28,406 bases of DNA from a virus: positions 1 through 28,406 of IMG/VR virus record IMGVR_UViG_3300036886_000446; one strand, 5' to 3'. The position numbers and the translations under genes were made by a program. The notes beneath the pieces were generated by a model. The model was not told the origin of the DNA, did no database searches, and saw nothing but the letters and a program-made list of their open reading frames with translations. Shown piece by piece: positions 15,504 to 22,599 of this stretch. Each line of letters opens with the position of its first letter. The first letter of the stretch is position 1.

Positions 15504-18500
15504 TTATTTGGCGGCTGTCAAGGTGGAAGGTTTCATAATCTCGCGGACTTCGTCGCCCGAGAGTTTGCCGCGCGCCGCGATATGGCTGGTCACGTTATCG
15601 ATGTGTTTTTGAACCGCAGGATCGGCCAGAAGTGCTGTGACGCGCGCCTTGGCTTCTGCTGACTGTTGGCCGCCCTGCAGCATTTGATCCGTGCCCCCAG
15701 TGCCGCCCGTTGCGAGCCGTTGGATGCCTTGCCACATTGTGTCCGCCCTGCCGCCGAGAACCTGTTTGCGCGCGGCCAGGTCGCCGCTAGAATGCATCGG
15801 CGTCGTTCCGCCGGGTTCGGAGAGCCCGCCCGCGTATGACGTGGCGATCATGTTGCGCACTTCATCAGGCGATAGCTGGCCGACCGTAGTCTTGCCCGCT
15901 GGTGGCTGAATGTCGGTGACACCGCCGCCTGCGGTCAACCCTGTCGAATTGACGGAGCCTGGGGTCAGCATTTCGCTGATCACCGAGTGCGCGGCTTCGT
16001 GGCGGGCAGCATTGAACCGCGTGTCCGGGTCGTTCATATTGTCCGCAGCAGTTTGTTTGAGTTTTTTCGGAATAGGCGCGATAAAAGATGCGCCGTATGC
16101 AGCAGGCAGGTCCGATACTCCATGTTCATCTACGACCTTTTGCAGATCGGGATGATACGCGGGTTCTACTTTGCGGGTGTCTGCGGTGGTGATTTTTTCG
16201 TCAGTTGCTGGTCCAGTTGCTTGCGAAACTCTGCCTTCTCCTGCGGCGACATCTGTTTCACCTGCTCCAGCAGCAAGGCCCCCAACTGCTCTGTCGTCGG
16301 GTCTTTCGGCAACGCCTTGTTCGTCTCCATGTTCGATTCTCCTCTGTGTCTCCAAATGCATGTTCCGAAGTCGTTCGGGACTGTAGTGATATTGCCGCGA
16401 CAACCCCGCCTCGCGGGTGCCTTCGTTCTCTTTAATCATACCAGAAACTGCAGGCTGCGTCAAATATTCTACTCCCGCATCTATCTGCTTATGCATAAAT
16501 TCGAGCGCATCCTCGTGCGTGTCCCCCAACGCTCGCAATATCTGGTACGCTTGCCCGCCGTCCGATCCACGGGAAGAGATATTGAAGTTATGGTTGGCAG
16601 CGCGATGCAAGTCATTGAACACCTCGTCTGCCGCGATGCCGCCCATGAGCGTGCGCACAACAGCAGAACGCTTCTCTGGCTTAATCGTCTGGGTTCCTGG
16701 TTGAAATATATCCCGACCATCCCAAACCACCGACGCGCGCATATCCGAACTGCTGTCTGGGTGAGTATGCCGCAGCATTCCTTTCTGAACCAAACCTTCA
16801 TTTTGACCGACCATCGCATGACTAAGTTCATGTCGAACTGTGTGTACTGCAGATCGGTCTCCCGAAGCGGGCATAGAAAGATGCTGTTGGGTTCCGACTG
16901 CGTACTTGTCTGACGGGACTCGCTCCCCGAAGGATTTGATGCTCCATTCTTGTGCTTCAGGAAACTGTTTTTTCGCCGCAGCAATCGCGGTTTTGGGCGA
17001 GAACGCTTCGACAGGTTCGGTATGGGTCGTGCCGTCTGGGTCTCTCACTTCGAGTGAATACGGCTCTTTCAGGGGCGTCTGTAGTTCATTCGTGACAAGA
17101 TTATCCTCGGCGTCTTCGGACCCTGGGCGCGGTGCTTGGTTCAAGCCGCTGACGTACCGACCTGTGTCTCCATAAGCCTCAGACATGTTTATGGTCTGAC
17201 CGGGAAGTTGACCACGGCCAGCAAGAGCCTGTTCGAATTGTGGCTCGGGCGGCGCGGGTTCAGCTTGAGGCTTCGTCAAGTCCATCGTGTACCCTGGCGA
17301 TCCAGGTTTTGATGGAATTTTTGTAACGGGGTAACCTTTAGCCGCCAGCGCATCCCACACTCGCGCCGCGTCCATGGTCGTAGTTCCCTGCAGATCGGAA
17401 GTCATTTTGGAAATGCCGCGTGCACGAAGTTCATCCGCCGCGCGCAGATACAACGCCTGCGCATGCTGCTGGCCGCGATAGGTGGGCTCCACATGCGCCG
17501 CCGTAATCGCGGCGGTATCGGGGCGCTCTTCCTGCGGAATGGTGTATCGAACGCGACCCACTTCTTTGCCGCCGTCCATCAGTTTTACCAGCCCAGCGGA
17601 ATCGCCGATAGGCTCGTGTTTGATTGTGGGCGCGATCTTATCTGCTGAGACAAGATCAGGTGCCTTTACTTCTATGCCGCCCACGCTATCGAAAGTGGTG
17701 TGATCGGAAGGAACCGCCGTCGACGAGCCGTCTGCTGCAGGCGCGGCGACTGGTGTTTTTTCGACGGGCGGTATATTTTTTTCGGGCGGGGCCGCAGTTT
17801 TGTTTTTTAAGATATCCCGAATCTCTCCGATACCGGAGAAGTGTTCAATAGCATAATTGGTATAGCCTAAATCCGCCAATGCTTTTGCGGTTTCGCGACT
17901 CATCTCAGGAAGTGGTTCTTCAACGCCGGATTTTTCTGCCGCAGCTTGGGCTGCCGGTTCAGGGGCTTTGAATGTCGAGGCTTCGTCGGGCACCCCGCTC
18001 CGAGTGCTGGCATCAAATGCTTCGCCAACCCCGCCTGCGGCGTGCATACCCGCTGCCGCCGCGCCAGCCCCAGTAAGGGCCATGTCGGTACCGATTCGAA
18101 GTGAGTCCCCAAATGCCTCATCATGCTCTTGTTGGGTTTTAGCGTTCTGGGCTCGGTCTATCGCGGCCTTAAACTCAGGAACTTTTTGATATGCTGAGTG
18201 AAGCATATCCAAAGAGAACGCTCCCGAAATTAGCGGCGCAATCGCGGGAAACAGTTCACCTAGTCCAGCCGAACCTGCTATGACGCCGGGCATCGACGGA
18301 TGTGTCAGCTTCCCTATGAACTTCAGGGCTTCCGTGGCGACAGGGTGCTGTTTTTGTTGCTCGGGGGTGAATATCTCTTCTGGGGCAGCAAACCCCATCT
18401 GCCCATATTCAGGATTCGCCGAAGTACGCGAAGAAAATTGAGGAATATTTTCGGTAAAGATTTTTTTGATCTTCGCGCCGACGCTGGGTTCAGGCGCGGC

Positions 18501-18668
18501 TTCTATAGTTGGGCTGGTCGGCTTGGGGTTGACTTTGTTCCAAAACGGAGTCTTGTCTTTTGCCGGGTCGTACGCAGGCACGTCAGGGTTAACCTGAATC
18601 GGCTGTTCAGATGGCGACGGAACGTCGGGGTTGACCTGAATCGTCGGTGTATTTAGTTCGTCGGCCAC
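15504..18668 (-). CDS. Large virion-type protein with GNAT-like and two HExxH (FtsH-peptidase-like) domains
   Basis: 1054 residues from GTG 18668 (GAGAGG upstream). The start is Pro-rich and contains IQVNPDVP twice (10-17, 24-31). Next come a hydrophobic region (about 105-155) and an Ala/Gly-rich stretch (about 190-215). A GNAT-acetyltransferase-like segment (about 360-455) shows HVEPTYRGQQHAQALYLRA. The first zinc-protease motif is HELSH (613-617), followed by GGIAADEVFND and SDGGQAYQILRALG, resembling the M41 peptidase part of FtsH. The second is HEAAH (890-894), followed by a Gly/Pro-rich loop and SYAGGLSEPGG. No AAA+ ATPase domain is present. Position behind the head genes and size suggest an ejected internal protein, but this is inference. 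Confidence 0.75.
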   Translation of the reverse strand: MADELNTPTIQVNPDVPSPSEQPIQVNPDVPAYDPAKDKTPFWNKVNPKPTSPTIEAAPEPSVGAKIKKIFTENIPQFSSRTSANPEYGQMGFAAPEEIFTPEQQKQHPVATEALKFIGKLTHPSMPGVIAGSAGLGELFPAIAPLISGAFSLDMLHSAYQKVPEFKAAIDRAQNAKTQQEHDEAFGDSLRIGTDMALTGAGAAAAGMHAAGGVGEAFDASTRSGVPDEASTFKAPEPAAQAAAEKSGVEEPLPEMSRETAKALADLGYTNYAIEHFSGIGEIRDILKNKTAAPPEKNIPPVEKTPVAAPAADGSSTAVPSDHTTFDSVGGIEVKAPDLVSADKIAPTIKHEPIGDSAGLVKLMDGGKEVGRVRYTIPQEERPDTAAITAAHVEPTYRGQQHAQALYLRAADELRARGISKMTSDLQGTTTMDAARVWDALAAKGYPVTKIPSKPGSPGYTMDLTKPQAEPAPPEPQFEQALAGRGQLPGQTINMSEAYGDTGRYVSGLNQAPRPGSEDAEDNLVTNELQTPLKEPYSLEVRDPDGTTHTEPVEAFSPKTAIAAAKKQFPEAQEWSIKSFGERVPSDKYAVGTQQHLSMPASGDRSAVHTVRHELSHAMVGQNEGLVQKGMLRHTHPDSSSDMRASVVWDGRDIFQPGTQTIKPEKRSAVVRTLMGGIAADEVFNDLHRAANHNFNISSRGSDGGQAYQILRALGDTHEDALEFMHKQIDAGVEYLTQPAVSGMIKENEGTREAGLSRQYHYSPERLRNMHLETQRRIEHGDEQGVAERPDDRAVGGLAAGAGETDVAAGEGRVSQATGPATDEKITTADTRKVEPAYHPDLQKVVDEHGVSDLPAAYGASFIAPIPKKLKQTAADNMNDPDTRFNAARHEAAHSVISEMLTPGSVNSTGLTAGGGVTDIQPPAGKTTVGQLSPDEVRNMIATSYAGGLSEPGGTTPMHSSGDLAARKQVLGGRADTMWQGIQRLATGGTGGTDQMLQGGQQSAEAKARVTALLADPAVQKHIDNVTSHIAARGKLSGDEVREIMKPSTLTAAK

Positions 18669-18682
18669 AAAGCCTCTCGGAA

Positions 18683-19276
18683 TTACGGGTTCATTACGTG
18701 CAGGCGCGGGTCAATCGCCCGGGCTTTCTCGATATTCTCTTTCGGTAAATCGTGAATTCCGCCGTCACTGGCCAAGACCCGAAAATGGGCCGGATCAATA
18801 GGGGGGAGGTGAGGTAACCCGTCGGGTCTGTCGGGCTGCACCAATGGCGCAGATTGGGTATCCTTGCCGCCTGCAGGCGATTTTGGCGAGGTTTTAGCTC
18901 CGTTTGATGGTTCCGCACCACCAGCCCCTTTTTCAGCGGCTGTAGCCGCCGATGTAAACGCCTTCAAGACATTTGGGTGTGCCTCGGCCAATTCCAAAGC
19001 GTGGGAGTCAAGTTGAGTCATCCGTTGAATAGCGGCAGCAGTCTTCTCCACGGGTTCGGCGGGCGCGGCGGACGCGACCGCGTTCTTTTTAGCATCCCAA
19101 AGCCGTTTCTTGAAATCCTCGGGCAGGACGAGAGGCTGCAGGTGCTGCACCAGTTCGTCCGCATTTTTGGTGTGGAAGGCATCCCACAGGTCGGCGCGCT
19201 GTTGGTCGTTAATCGTTGGCTCTCCCGCTAAAACGGGTGCCGCGTGGTCGGTGAATGGCGATGCCGATGCGGACAT
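18683..19276 (-). CDS. Unknown Ala/Pro-rich protein, 197 aa
   Basis: ATG 19276 overlaps the phosphatase stop (TAATG). The N-terminal half is helical and charged (INDQQRADLWDAFHTKNADELVQHLQPLVLPEDFKKRLWDAKKNA), the middle is a low-complexity Ala/Ser/Lys/Pro linker (about 105-145), and a short ordered end contains FRVLASDGGIHDLPKENIEKARAIDP. That end resembles short sequences in some phage internal proteins, but I cannot assign it. It precedes the 1054-residue protein by 14 nt and is probably a structural or ejected partner. Function unknown. Confidence 0.78.
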   Translation of the reverse strand: MSASASPFTDHAAPVLAGEPTINDQQRADLWDAFHTKNADELVQHLQPLVLPEDFKKRLWDAKKNAVASAAPAEPVEKTAAAIQRMTQLDSHALELAEAHPNVLKAFTSAATAAEKGAGGAEPSNGAKTSPKSPAGGKDTQSAPLVQPDRPDGLPHLPPIDPAHFRVLASDGGIHDLPKENIEKARAIDPRLHVMNP

Positions 19277-19893
19277 TATGAAACTCCGATCTCGGGCGCT
19301 ACATGACCCAGTAACACTTCAAAACTGACTTCGCCTTTTTCGTCCATATAGACGCCGATAATGCCCCCAGGCAAAACGGATTCCTTCACAGCTTCGAGAC
19401 CCATCAGGGCTTTGATCACGGAATTGTGTATGAATATGGCGGTCGGCAGTGCTTTGTACGGAGACGCCAGATACTGAAAGATCACTTGCACGCGCAGCTT
19501 GACTTGGTTGCGGCTCTCGCCGCCGGGGATAACCAAATCAGGGTCATCCAGATATTTCTGAAACGCAGCAAGACGCTCCGGTGTTTTTTCCTTGCCCGTA
19601 AATTCGTCGGACACAAACCACGGTCGCAAATTCGGGTCACAGGCCATGAATGGACATTCGACGCAGCCGGTGTCCATCAGATATTGCGCCGTGTGCGTGG
19701 CGCGCGGAAGGTCTGAAGCAACTACTCGACCGATGCGCTCAAACGAGAGCCATTGCGCAGCTTTTTCGGCTTGCTGGCAGCCTTCTTCACTCAAATTCAG
19801 GTCACCCCAAGAGTCCCAAACGTGCATGTTTGTTAACTCACCATGCCGAATAAGGTAGCCGATTAGTTGGTGAGATGGGTCCATGTTGAACAT
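19276..19893 (-). CDS. Histidine phosphatase superfamily protein (phosphoglycerate mutase-like)
   Basis: 205 residues from ATG 19893 (AAGGGAA 6 nt upstream). The catalytic RHG motif is in GYLIRHGELTN (His17 region), then LSEEGCQQAEKAAQWL, VVASDLPRATHTAQYL with the second phosphate-binding Arg, GGESRNQVKLRV, and IFIHNSVIKAL, where the second catalytic His normally sits in a HGG-type motif (here HNS). These enzymes remove phosphate from sugars, nucleotides or proteins via phosphohistidine. The gene lies 18 nt downstream of tRNA-Thr. Its role in a phage is unclear; nucleotide scavenging is one idea. Confidence 0.88.
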   Translation of the reverse strand: MFNMDPSHQLIGYLIRHGELTNMHVWDSWGDLNLSEEGCQQAEKAAQWLSFERIGRVVASDLPRATHTAQYLMDTGCVECPFMACDPNLRPWFVSDEFTGKEKTPERLAAFQKYLDDPDLVIPGGESRNQVKLRVQVIFQYLASPYKALPTAIFIHNSVIKALMGLEAVKESVLPGGIIGVYMDEKGEVSFEVLLGHVAPEIGVS

Positions 19894-19911
19894 TTCATTC
19901 CCTTCAAAGAG

Positions 19912-19984
19912 AGCCCGAAGATGGAGTCGAACCACCGACATGTCGAGTACAGATCGACGGCTCTGGCCGCTGAGCTACTCGGGC
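19912..19984 (-). tRNA. tRNA-Thr(UGU), unusual C33
   Basis: A full cloverleaf folds on the minus strand: acceptor GCCCGAG/TTCGGGC (one G-U), D stem GCTC/GAGC, anticodon stem GTCGA/TCGAC with loop TCTGTAC, 5-nt variable loop, T stem GGTGG/CCATC with loop TTCGACT, discriminator T. The anticodon by position is TGT. Position 33, nearly always T, is C. CCA is not encoded. A Tyr(GUA) reading would need a shifted loop that breaks the stem. Confidence 0.88.
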
Positions 19985-20198
19985 AAAAATAGGCGGCTAG
20001 TGGGAATCACCCACAAACTTAGACCTCCCGAGACCCCGGAGGTGACCGCGAAATTACTGGTGCCTGCGGGGACCTTATCTCCTCATGGGAGGACTTATAT
20101 CCGCCGCGACCTTCGTACGGTACTCACGCGCTTTCCCGCGCTTTCCCGCGCTTTCCCGTACGCTGTTCCCTCATGGTTGAACTCAGGCACCGAACTAT
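19985..20198. other. Noncoding stretch with 10-bp tandem repeats and hairpins
   Basis: No supported gene lies here. It contains three exact tandem copies of CGCGCTTTCC (20127-20156), flanked by CGTACGG (20115-20121 region) and CCGTACG (20156-20162 region) as an inverted pair. It also has a 6-bp hairpin ACCTCC/GGAGGT (around 20027-20046), a CTCC/GGAG hairpin near 20082-20094 and a GTGGG/CCCAC hairpin (around 19999-20013) before tRNA-Thr. It could hold the end of the accessory gene transcript, a protein-binding array, or an RNA. No U-run terminator follows any of the hairpins at the usual distance. Confidence 0.5.
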
Positions 20199-20879
20199 TT
20201 AGTACACGTCTACGTTCTTGGGCCTCGGGAATTCAAACACCACGCCGCCCGTGCTGCCGCCGCTCCACGCCGACGCTCGGGGACACGTCACTGGTCCCGA
20301 GAAAGTGCCGTCGCATTGCGGGTTACTTTGTAATTTCACATGCCCAGCGTCAAACGTGGTGAACAATCGGGAGCATCCATACGAAGAGCACCCGAGTCGC
20401 ACTGTCCACTTGGCTTGCACACCCTGCAGGTAGCTGGATTCTATGCCCGTATCCGCGTGGTACTTGTTGTACACTTGCCGAACGTAATTAAATTCAAAAC
20501 GCATCGGCGCGTCTTTTCCGGGGTTCCCTCGAAAAACAATACCCGCCAATCCATAATACGCGCGCTTGCGAATGACCGTATCGTACTCTGAAAACTGAAG
20601 ACTGGACGTAAGTCCCACGGACTTGGTCCAGTAAATTCCAGAGGCGCGAAACGACCCTGCGGTTCCTGTTCCCAGTCCCGTGTGGGCTTCGTACGGAGAG
20701 AAGATATTCAGGGTGTCGAATTCAAAGTGCTTCCCTGGAATTTCCACTCCCGCCAGGATGCTCGCAGTCGTGTTGCTGTACACCGACCCGCCGCCAGCGC
20801 CGAGAATCTTGCGGACCTGCGCGTGAAGATGCGGGACCATCACAAACAAAATAAATAAAACCAGTGCTCGGAATTTCAT
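20199..20879 (-). CDS. Exported protein with signal peptide, possible outer-membrane beta-barrel (accessory gene)
   Basis: 226 residues. MKFRALVLFILFVMVPHLHAQ is a classic Sec signal peptide with likely cleavage after HAQ or HA. The mature part is Gly/Ser/Tyr-rich with alternating strands (FRASGIYWTKSVGLTSSLQFSEYD, KRAYYGLAGIVF, MRFEFNYVRQVYNKYH) like a small outer-membrane barrel, and contains a Cys-rich loop (LGCSSYGCSRL) and Cys near the end that could form disulfides. It has its own promoter (20900-20928), a GGAGG ribosome site and an upstream terminator, so it is transcribed independently of the head operon. That is the pattern of a phage moron. Surface alteration of the host (for example superinfection exclusion) is a guess. 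Confidence 0.8.
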   Translation of the reverse strand: MKFRALVLFILFVMVPHLHAQVRKILGAGGGSVYSNTTASILAGVEIPGKHFEFDTLNIFSPYEAHTGLGTGTAGSFRASGIYWTKSVGLTSSLQFSEYDTVIRKRAYYGLAGIVFRGNPGKDAPMRFEFNYVRQVYNKYHADTGIESSYLQGVQAKWTVRLGCSSYGCSRLFTTFDAGHVKLQSNPQCDGTFSGPVTCPRASAWSGGSTGGVVFEFPRPKNVDVY

Positions 20880-20899
20880 TGATTTGTTCCTCCGACTGC

Positions 20900-20928
20900 A
20901 CTATACCGCAAATTCCAAGCGCAGTCAA
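20900..20928 (-). promoter_or_regulatory. Promoter of the exported accessory gene
   Basis: Minus-strand TTGACT (20928-20923), a 17-nt spacer and TATAGT (20905-20900), the closest to the sigma70 consensus in the window. It starts 2 nt after the T-run of the upstream terminator and leads into GGAGG and ATG 20879. It lacks the GTAC repeats of the other phage promoters, suggesting host-type, constitutive expression. Confidence 0.75.
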
Positions 20929-20929
20929 G

Positions 20930-21008
20930 AAAAAAAAAAGTGGGTACCGGCCCATGATTGGCCGAACTGACCTGGGATGGTTCTTACGAACGATCACCCT
21001 ACCCACTT
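20930..21008 (-). terminator. Three-way-junction RNA ending in a T-run (terminator or small RNA)
   Basis: On the minus strand AAGTGGGTA (21008-21000) pairs with TACCCACTT (20946-20938), closing about 53 nt, and is followed by a run of 9 T. Inside are a hairpin GTTC-GTAA-GAAC with a GNRA loop and a hairpin CGGCC-AATCATG-GGCCG. The closing stem plus U-run gives intrinsic termination after the tRNA-Gly gene. The internal folds exceed a simple terminator, so a small RNA or attenuator is possible. It does not fit a tRNA. Confidence 0.7.
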
Positions 21009-21094
21009 CCAAAATATGGAGCGATTCGACTGACTTTCACTGAAGAGGCCAGCCTTAACTTAGATATCGCCGTCGCTCGGCGGCGTTTGCAAAA

Positions 21095-21169
21095 TGGAGC
21101 GGACTGCGTGAATCGGACACGCTTGTTCTGGGTGGAAGCCAGATGCCTATGCCATTCGGCCAAGCCCGC
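21095..21169 (-). tRNA. tRNA-Gly(UCC)
   Basis: Cloverleaf on the minus strand: acceptor GCGGGCT/AGTCCGC, T8, a 3-bp D stem GCC/GGC with A14 and GG18-19, anticodon stem TCTGG/CCAGA with loop CTTCCAC (anticodon TCC, T33, A37), 4-nt variable loop, T stem GCGTG/CACGC with loop TCCGATT, discriminator T and encoded CCA (21097-21095). G1-C72, C2-G71 and U73 are the usual bacterial glycine identity elements. Confidence 0.9.
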
Positions 21170-21365
21170 TCAGAAAACTCAATATGCCAGTTTGCGCGCT
21201 GCGGAACTGGTTTGGGACCGCTCGGCTGTGCCCGACTCACATCTGCGCCCGATCCTTACACGATGCACCTCGGTTGATGGTCTGCGCGGCGACCCGACAA
21301 AGTGGGCATGGTGCCCGTCCTTCGCCTGTTAGAATGCCGCCGCGCGCCATCCGTGGGTGTAATCT

Positions 21366-21439
21366 TGGTGGACCGTGAGGGATTCGAACCCCCGTCTCCA
21401 GCGTGCAAAGCTGGCCGTCTCCCGCTGACATAACAGCCC
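21366..21439 (-). tRNA. tRNA-Ala(UGC)
   Basis: Cloverleaf on the minus strand: acceptor GGGCTGT/ACGGTCC including the G3-U70 pair that defines alanine tRNA, D stem TGTC/GACG, anticodon stem CCAGC/GCTGG with loop TTTGCAC (anticodon TGC), 4-nt variable loop, T stem GGGGG/CCCTC with loop TTCGAAT, discriminator A and encoded CCA. The 196 nt between this gene and tRNA-Gly (21170-21365) hold only short GC-rich hairpins such as GGGCA/TGCCC and nothing I can name. Confidence 0.95.
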
Positions 21440-21445
21440 GAATTT

Positions 21446-21652
21446 TTACACTACTCGGCTGGCTTGTTCGCCGACTTGAGCCAGCGAGGCGTCTCGCACT
21501 GCCGAGTCCACGCCGCTCGATTGGGTTTGCTGTTCTTCAGTAGCCGCAATCGGATTCGAATGCGGTACTGAAGCCATTGGATAGCCGGGAGTAATTAAAG
21601 GCGACCTAGACGACACAGTCCCTTTGCCGATGTCTGGTGCAATGATTGCCAT
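21446..21652 (-). CDS. Unknown small protein, 68 aa
   Basis: ATG 21652 has GAAAGGA 8 nt upstream; the TAA lies 7 nt before tRNA-Ala. The protein (MAIIAPDIGKGTVSS...) is rich in Ser, Pro, Gln and Ala, with no membrane segment, and ends in a short helix SLAQVGEQASRVV. It follows the interrupted 68-codon gene and the beta-rich virion protein gene, so a minor head or connector role is possible. I recognise no family. Confidence 0.65.
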   Translation of the reverse strand: MAIIAPDIGKGTVSSRSPLITPGYPMASVPHSNPIAATEEQQTQSSGVDSAVRDASLAQVGEQASRVV

Positions 21653-21667
21653 GGTGTTTTCCTTTCG

Positions 21668-21874
21668 TTATCTCAGGTTGCCCCGTAATGCAAATACGCT
21701 CTGTCCACCGTTCTTTAGCACAAGCGCGATATCCGCCGCGATGCCCGTTCAGGTGTCGCTGGTGCCATTTGGTGCGACGAGAGTGCTGTTATCTGTACGC
21801 ACACCAACACCGAGCCCTTCGGTGCCGCCTGCGTTTGTGACTGGAAATCCGTATGGTACGAGTAGTCCTGACAT
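21668..21874 (-). pseudogene. Small virion-region gene with an in-frame TGA
   Basis: ATG 21874 has an excellent ribosome site (AAAAGGAG, 7 nt). The frame encodes MSGLLVPYGFPVTNAGG...NGTSDT (41 residues), meets TGA at 21751-21749, then continues in the same frame for 26 clearly protein-like codons (TGIAADIALVLKNGGQSVF...) to TAA at 21670-21668. TGG (Trp) to TGA is the simplest change. Other genes here end in TGA, so the code is not altered. Either a nonsense mutation, stop read-through yielding a longer minor form, or a sequencing error. Function unknown; neighbours suggest a small structural protein. Confidence 0.65.
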
Positions 21875-21893
21875 GTTCTTTCTCCTTTTGCAA

Positions 21894-21927
21894 TAAAAAA
21901 AAGCCCAGAGCGTTTTAGCCCTGGGCT
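21894..21927 (-). terminator. Strong intrinsic terminator after the head operon
   Basis: Minus strand: AGCCCAGGG pairs with CTCTGGGCT (9 bp, one G-U) around an 8-nt loop CTAAAACG, followed by a run of 9 T. It lies 40 nt after the stop of the beta-rich virion protein. The small genes downstream therefore depend on read-through or an unseen promoter. Confidence 0.88.
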
Positions 21928-21967
21928 GAAATGGGCTTGCGCCCGAATATGTTGTTCGAGCCGCTTT

Positions 21968-22585
21968 TTACACGAAGTTCAGTGAAAATTCGTTCAGGTT
22001 CGCGATGACGCCGACTTCGGTTCCGCCCAGCGTTGCCGCCAGTACGAAGTTCAGATCAGCCTCACCAACGAGGCCCTTGACCACAGTCGTCGCTGTTTTG
22101 GCTCCGGTCGTGGATTCGAAAACCTGTGATTGAAACCAACCCTGCAGGTCCCCAATCGCGTCCAACTGGACATATGCATCCATGGCGAATGAGCCAGCCG
22201 TCTCAGAAGCGGTTGTGGTTCCTGTTGCCGAGGTGGCGATCAGCGTCGCGCCTGCGGTGACAAGATTGGCCGATGTGACAACTGTCGAAGCCAGCGGCAA
22301 AGACGCTGCGGGCACTTCATACAGGGTTAGGATCAGCGTGGTCGAAGACGCTGTCGCCCCTGTCACAGTTCCGGCGGCGTGAATCCAAATGACCTGACCA
22401 GTTCCCTGATACAAGCCAGTGACGCCAGCGGACAGAGGAATAATTCCCCCGCCAGTCAGAGTCAGGGCGTTGTTGTTCAACGAGAAAGGCGTTGGGGTAG
22501 TGGTGATGACGGTCCCAAGCAGCGGGGCAATCGTCAATTGCTGGGTTCCTGCGATTTGCCGACGAATGGTGGATGCGTTAGACAT
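21968..22585 (-). CDS. Beta-rich virion protein, probable head decoration or fibre-like protein, 205 aa
   Basis: The start is ATG 22585 (AGGAG 7-8 nt upstream); the longer reading overlaps the endonuclease gene end. The protein is rich in Thr, Ala, Gly and Leu with alternating hydrophobic strands (LTLTGGGIIPLSAGVTGLYQ, TLILTLYEVPAA) and very few charged residues until the end (ATLGGTEVGVIANLNEFSLNFV). This composition is common in phage decoration and minor capsid proteins. It lies two genes after the major capsid protein and before a strong terminator, which supports high expression as a particle component. No family is recognised with certainty. Confidence 0.72.
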   Translation of the reverse strand: MSNASTIRRQIAGTQQLTIAPLLGTVITTTPTPFSLNNNALTLTGGGIIPLSAGVTGLYQGTGQVIWIHAAGTVTGATASSTTLILTLYEVPAASLPLASTVVTSANLVTAGATLIATSATGTTTASETAGSFAMDAYVQLDAIGDLQGWFQSQVFESTTGAKTATTVVKGLVGEADLNFVLAATLGGTEVGVIANLNEFSLNFV

Positions 22586-22599
22586 CTGAAATCTCCTGT

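Noticed and set aside
19883-20362. Plus-strand frame of 159 codons over the tRNA-Thr region
   Set aside because: It crosses a complete tRNA gene and tandem repeats and runs antisense to two genes; no ribosome site.
21009-21094. Possible further tRNA next to tRNA-Gly
   Set aside because: GAGCGA/TCGCTC could pair and CCA follows, but only about 60 nt separate them and no T-arm or anticodon arm folds. At most a decayed relic.
21749-21751. TGA reassigned to an amino acid
   Set aside because: Many genes end in TGA with overlapping ATGA starts, so TGA is a stop here.
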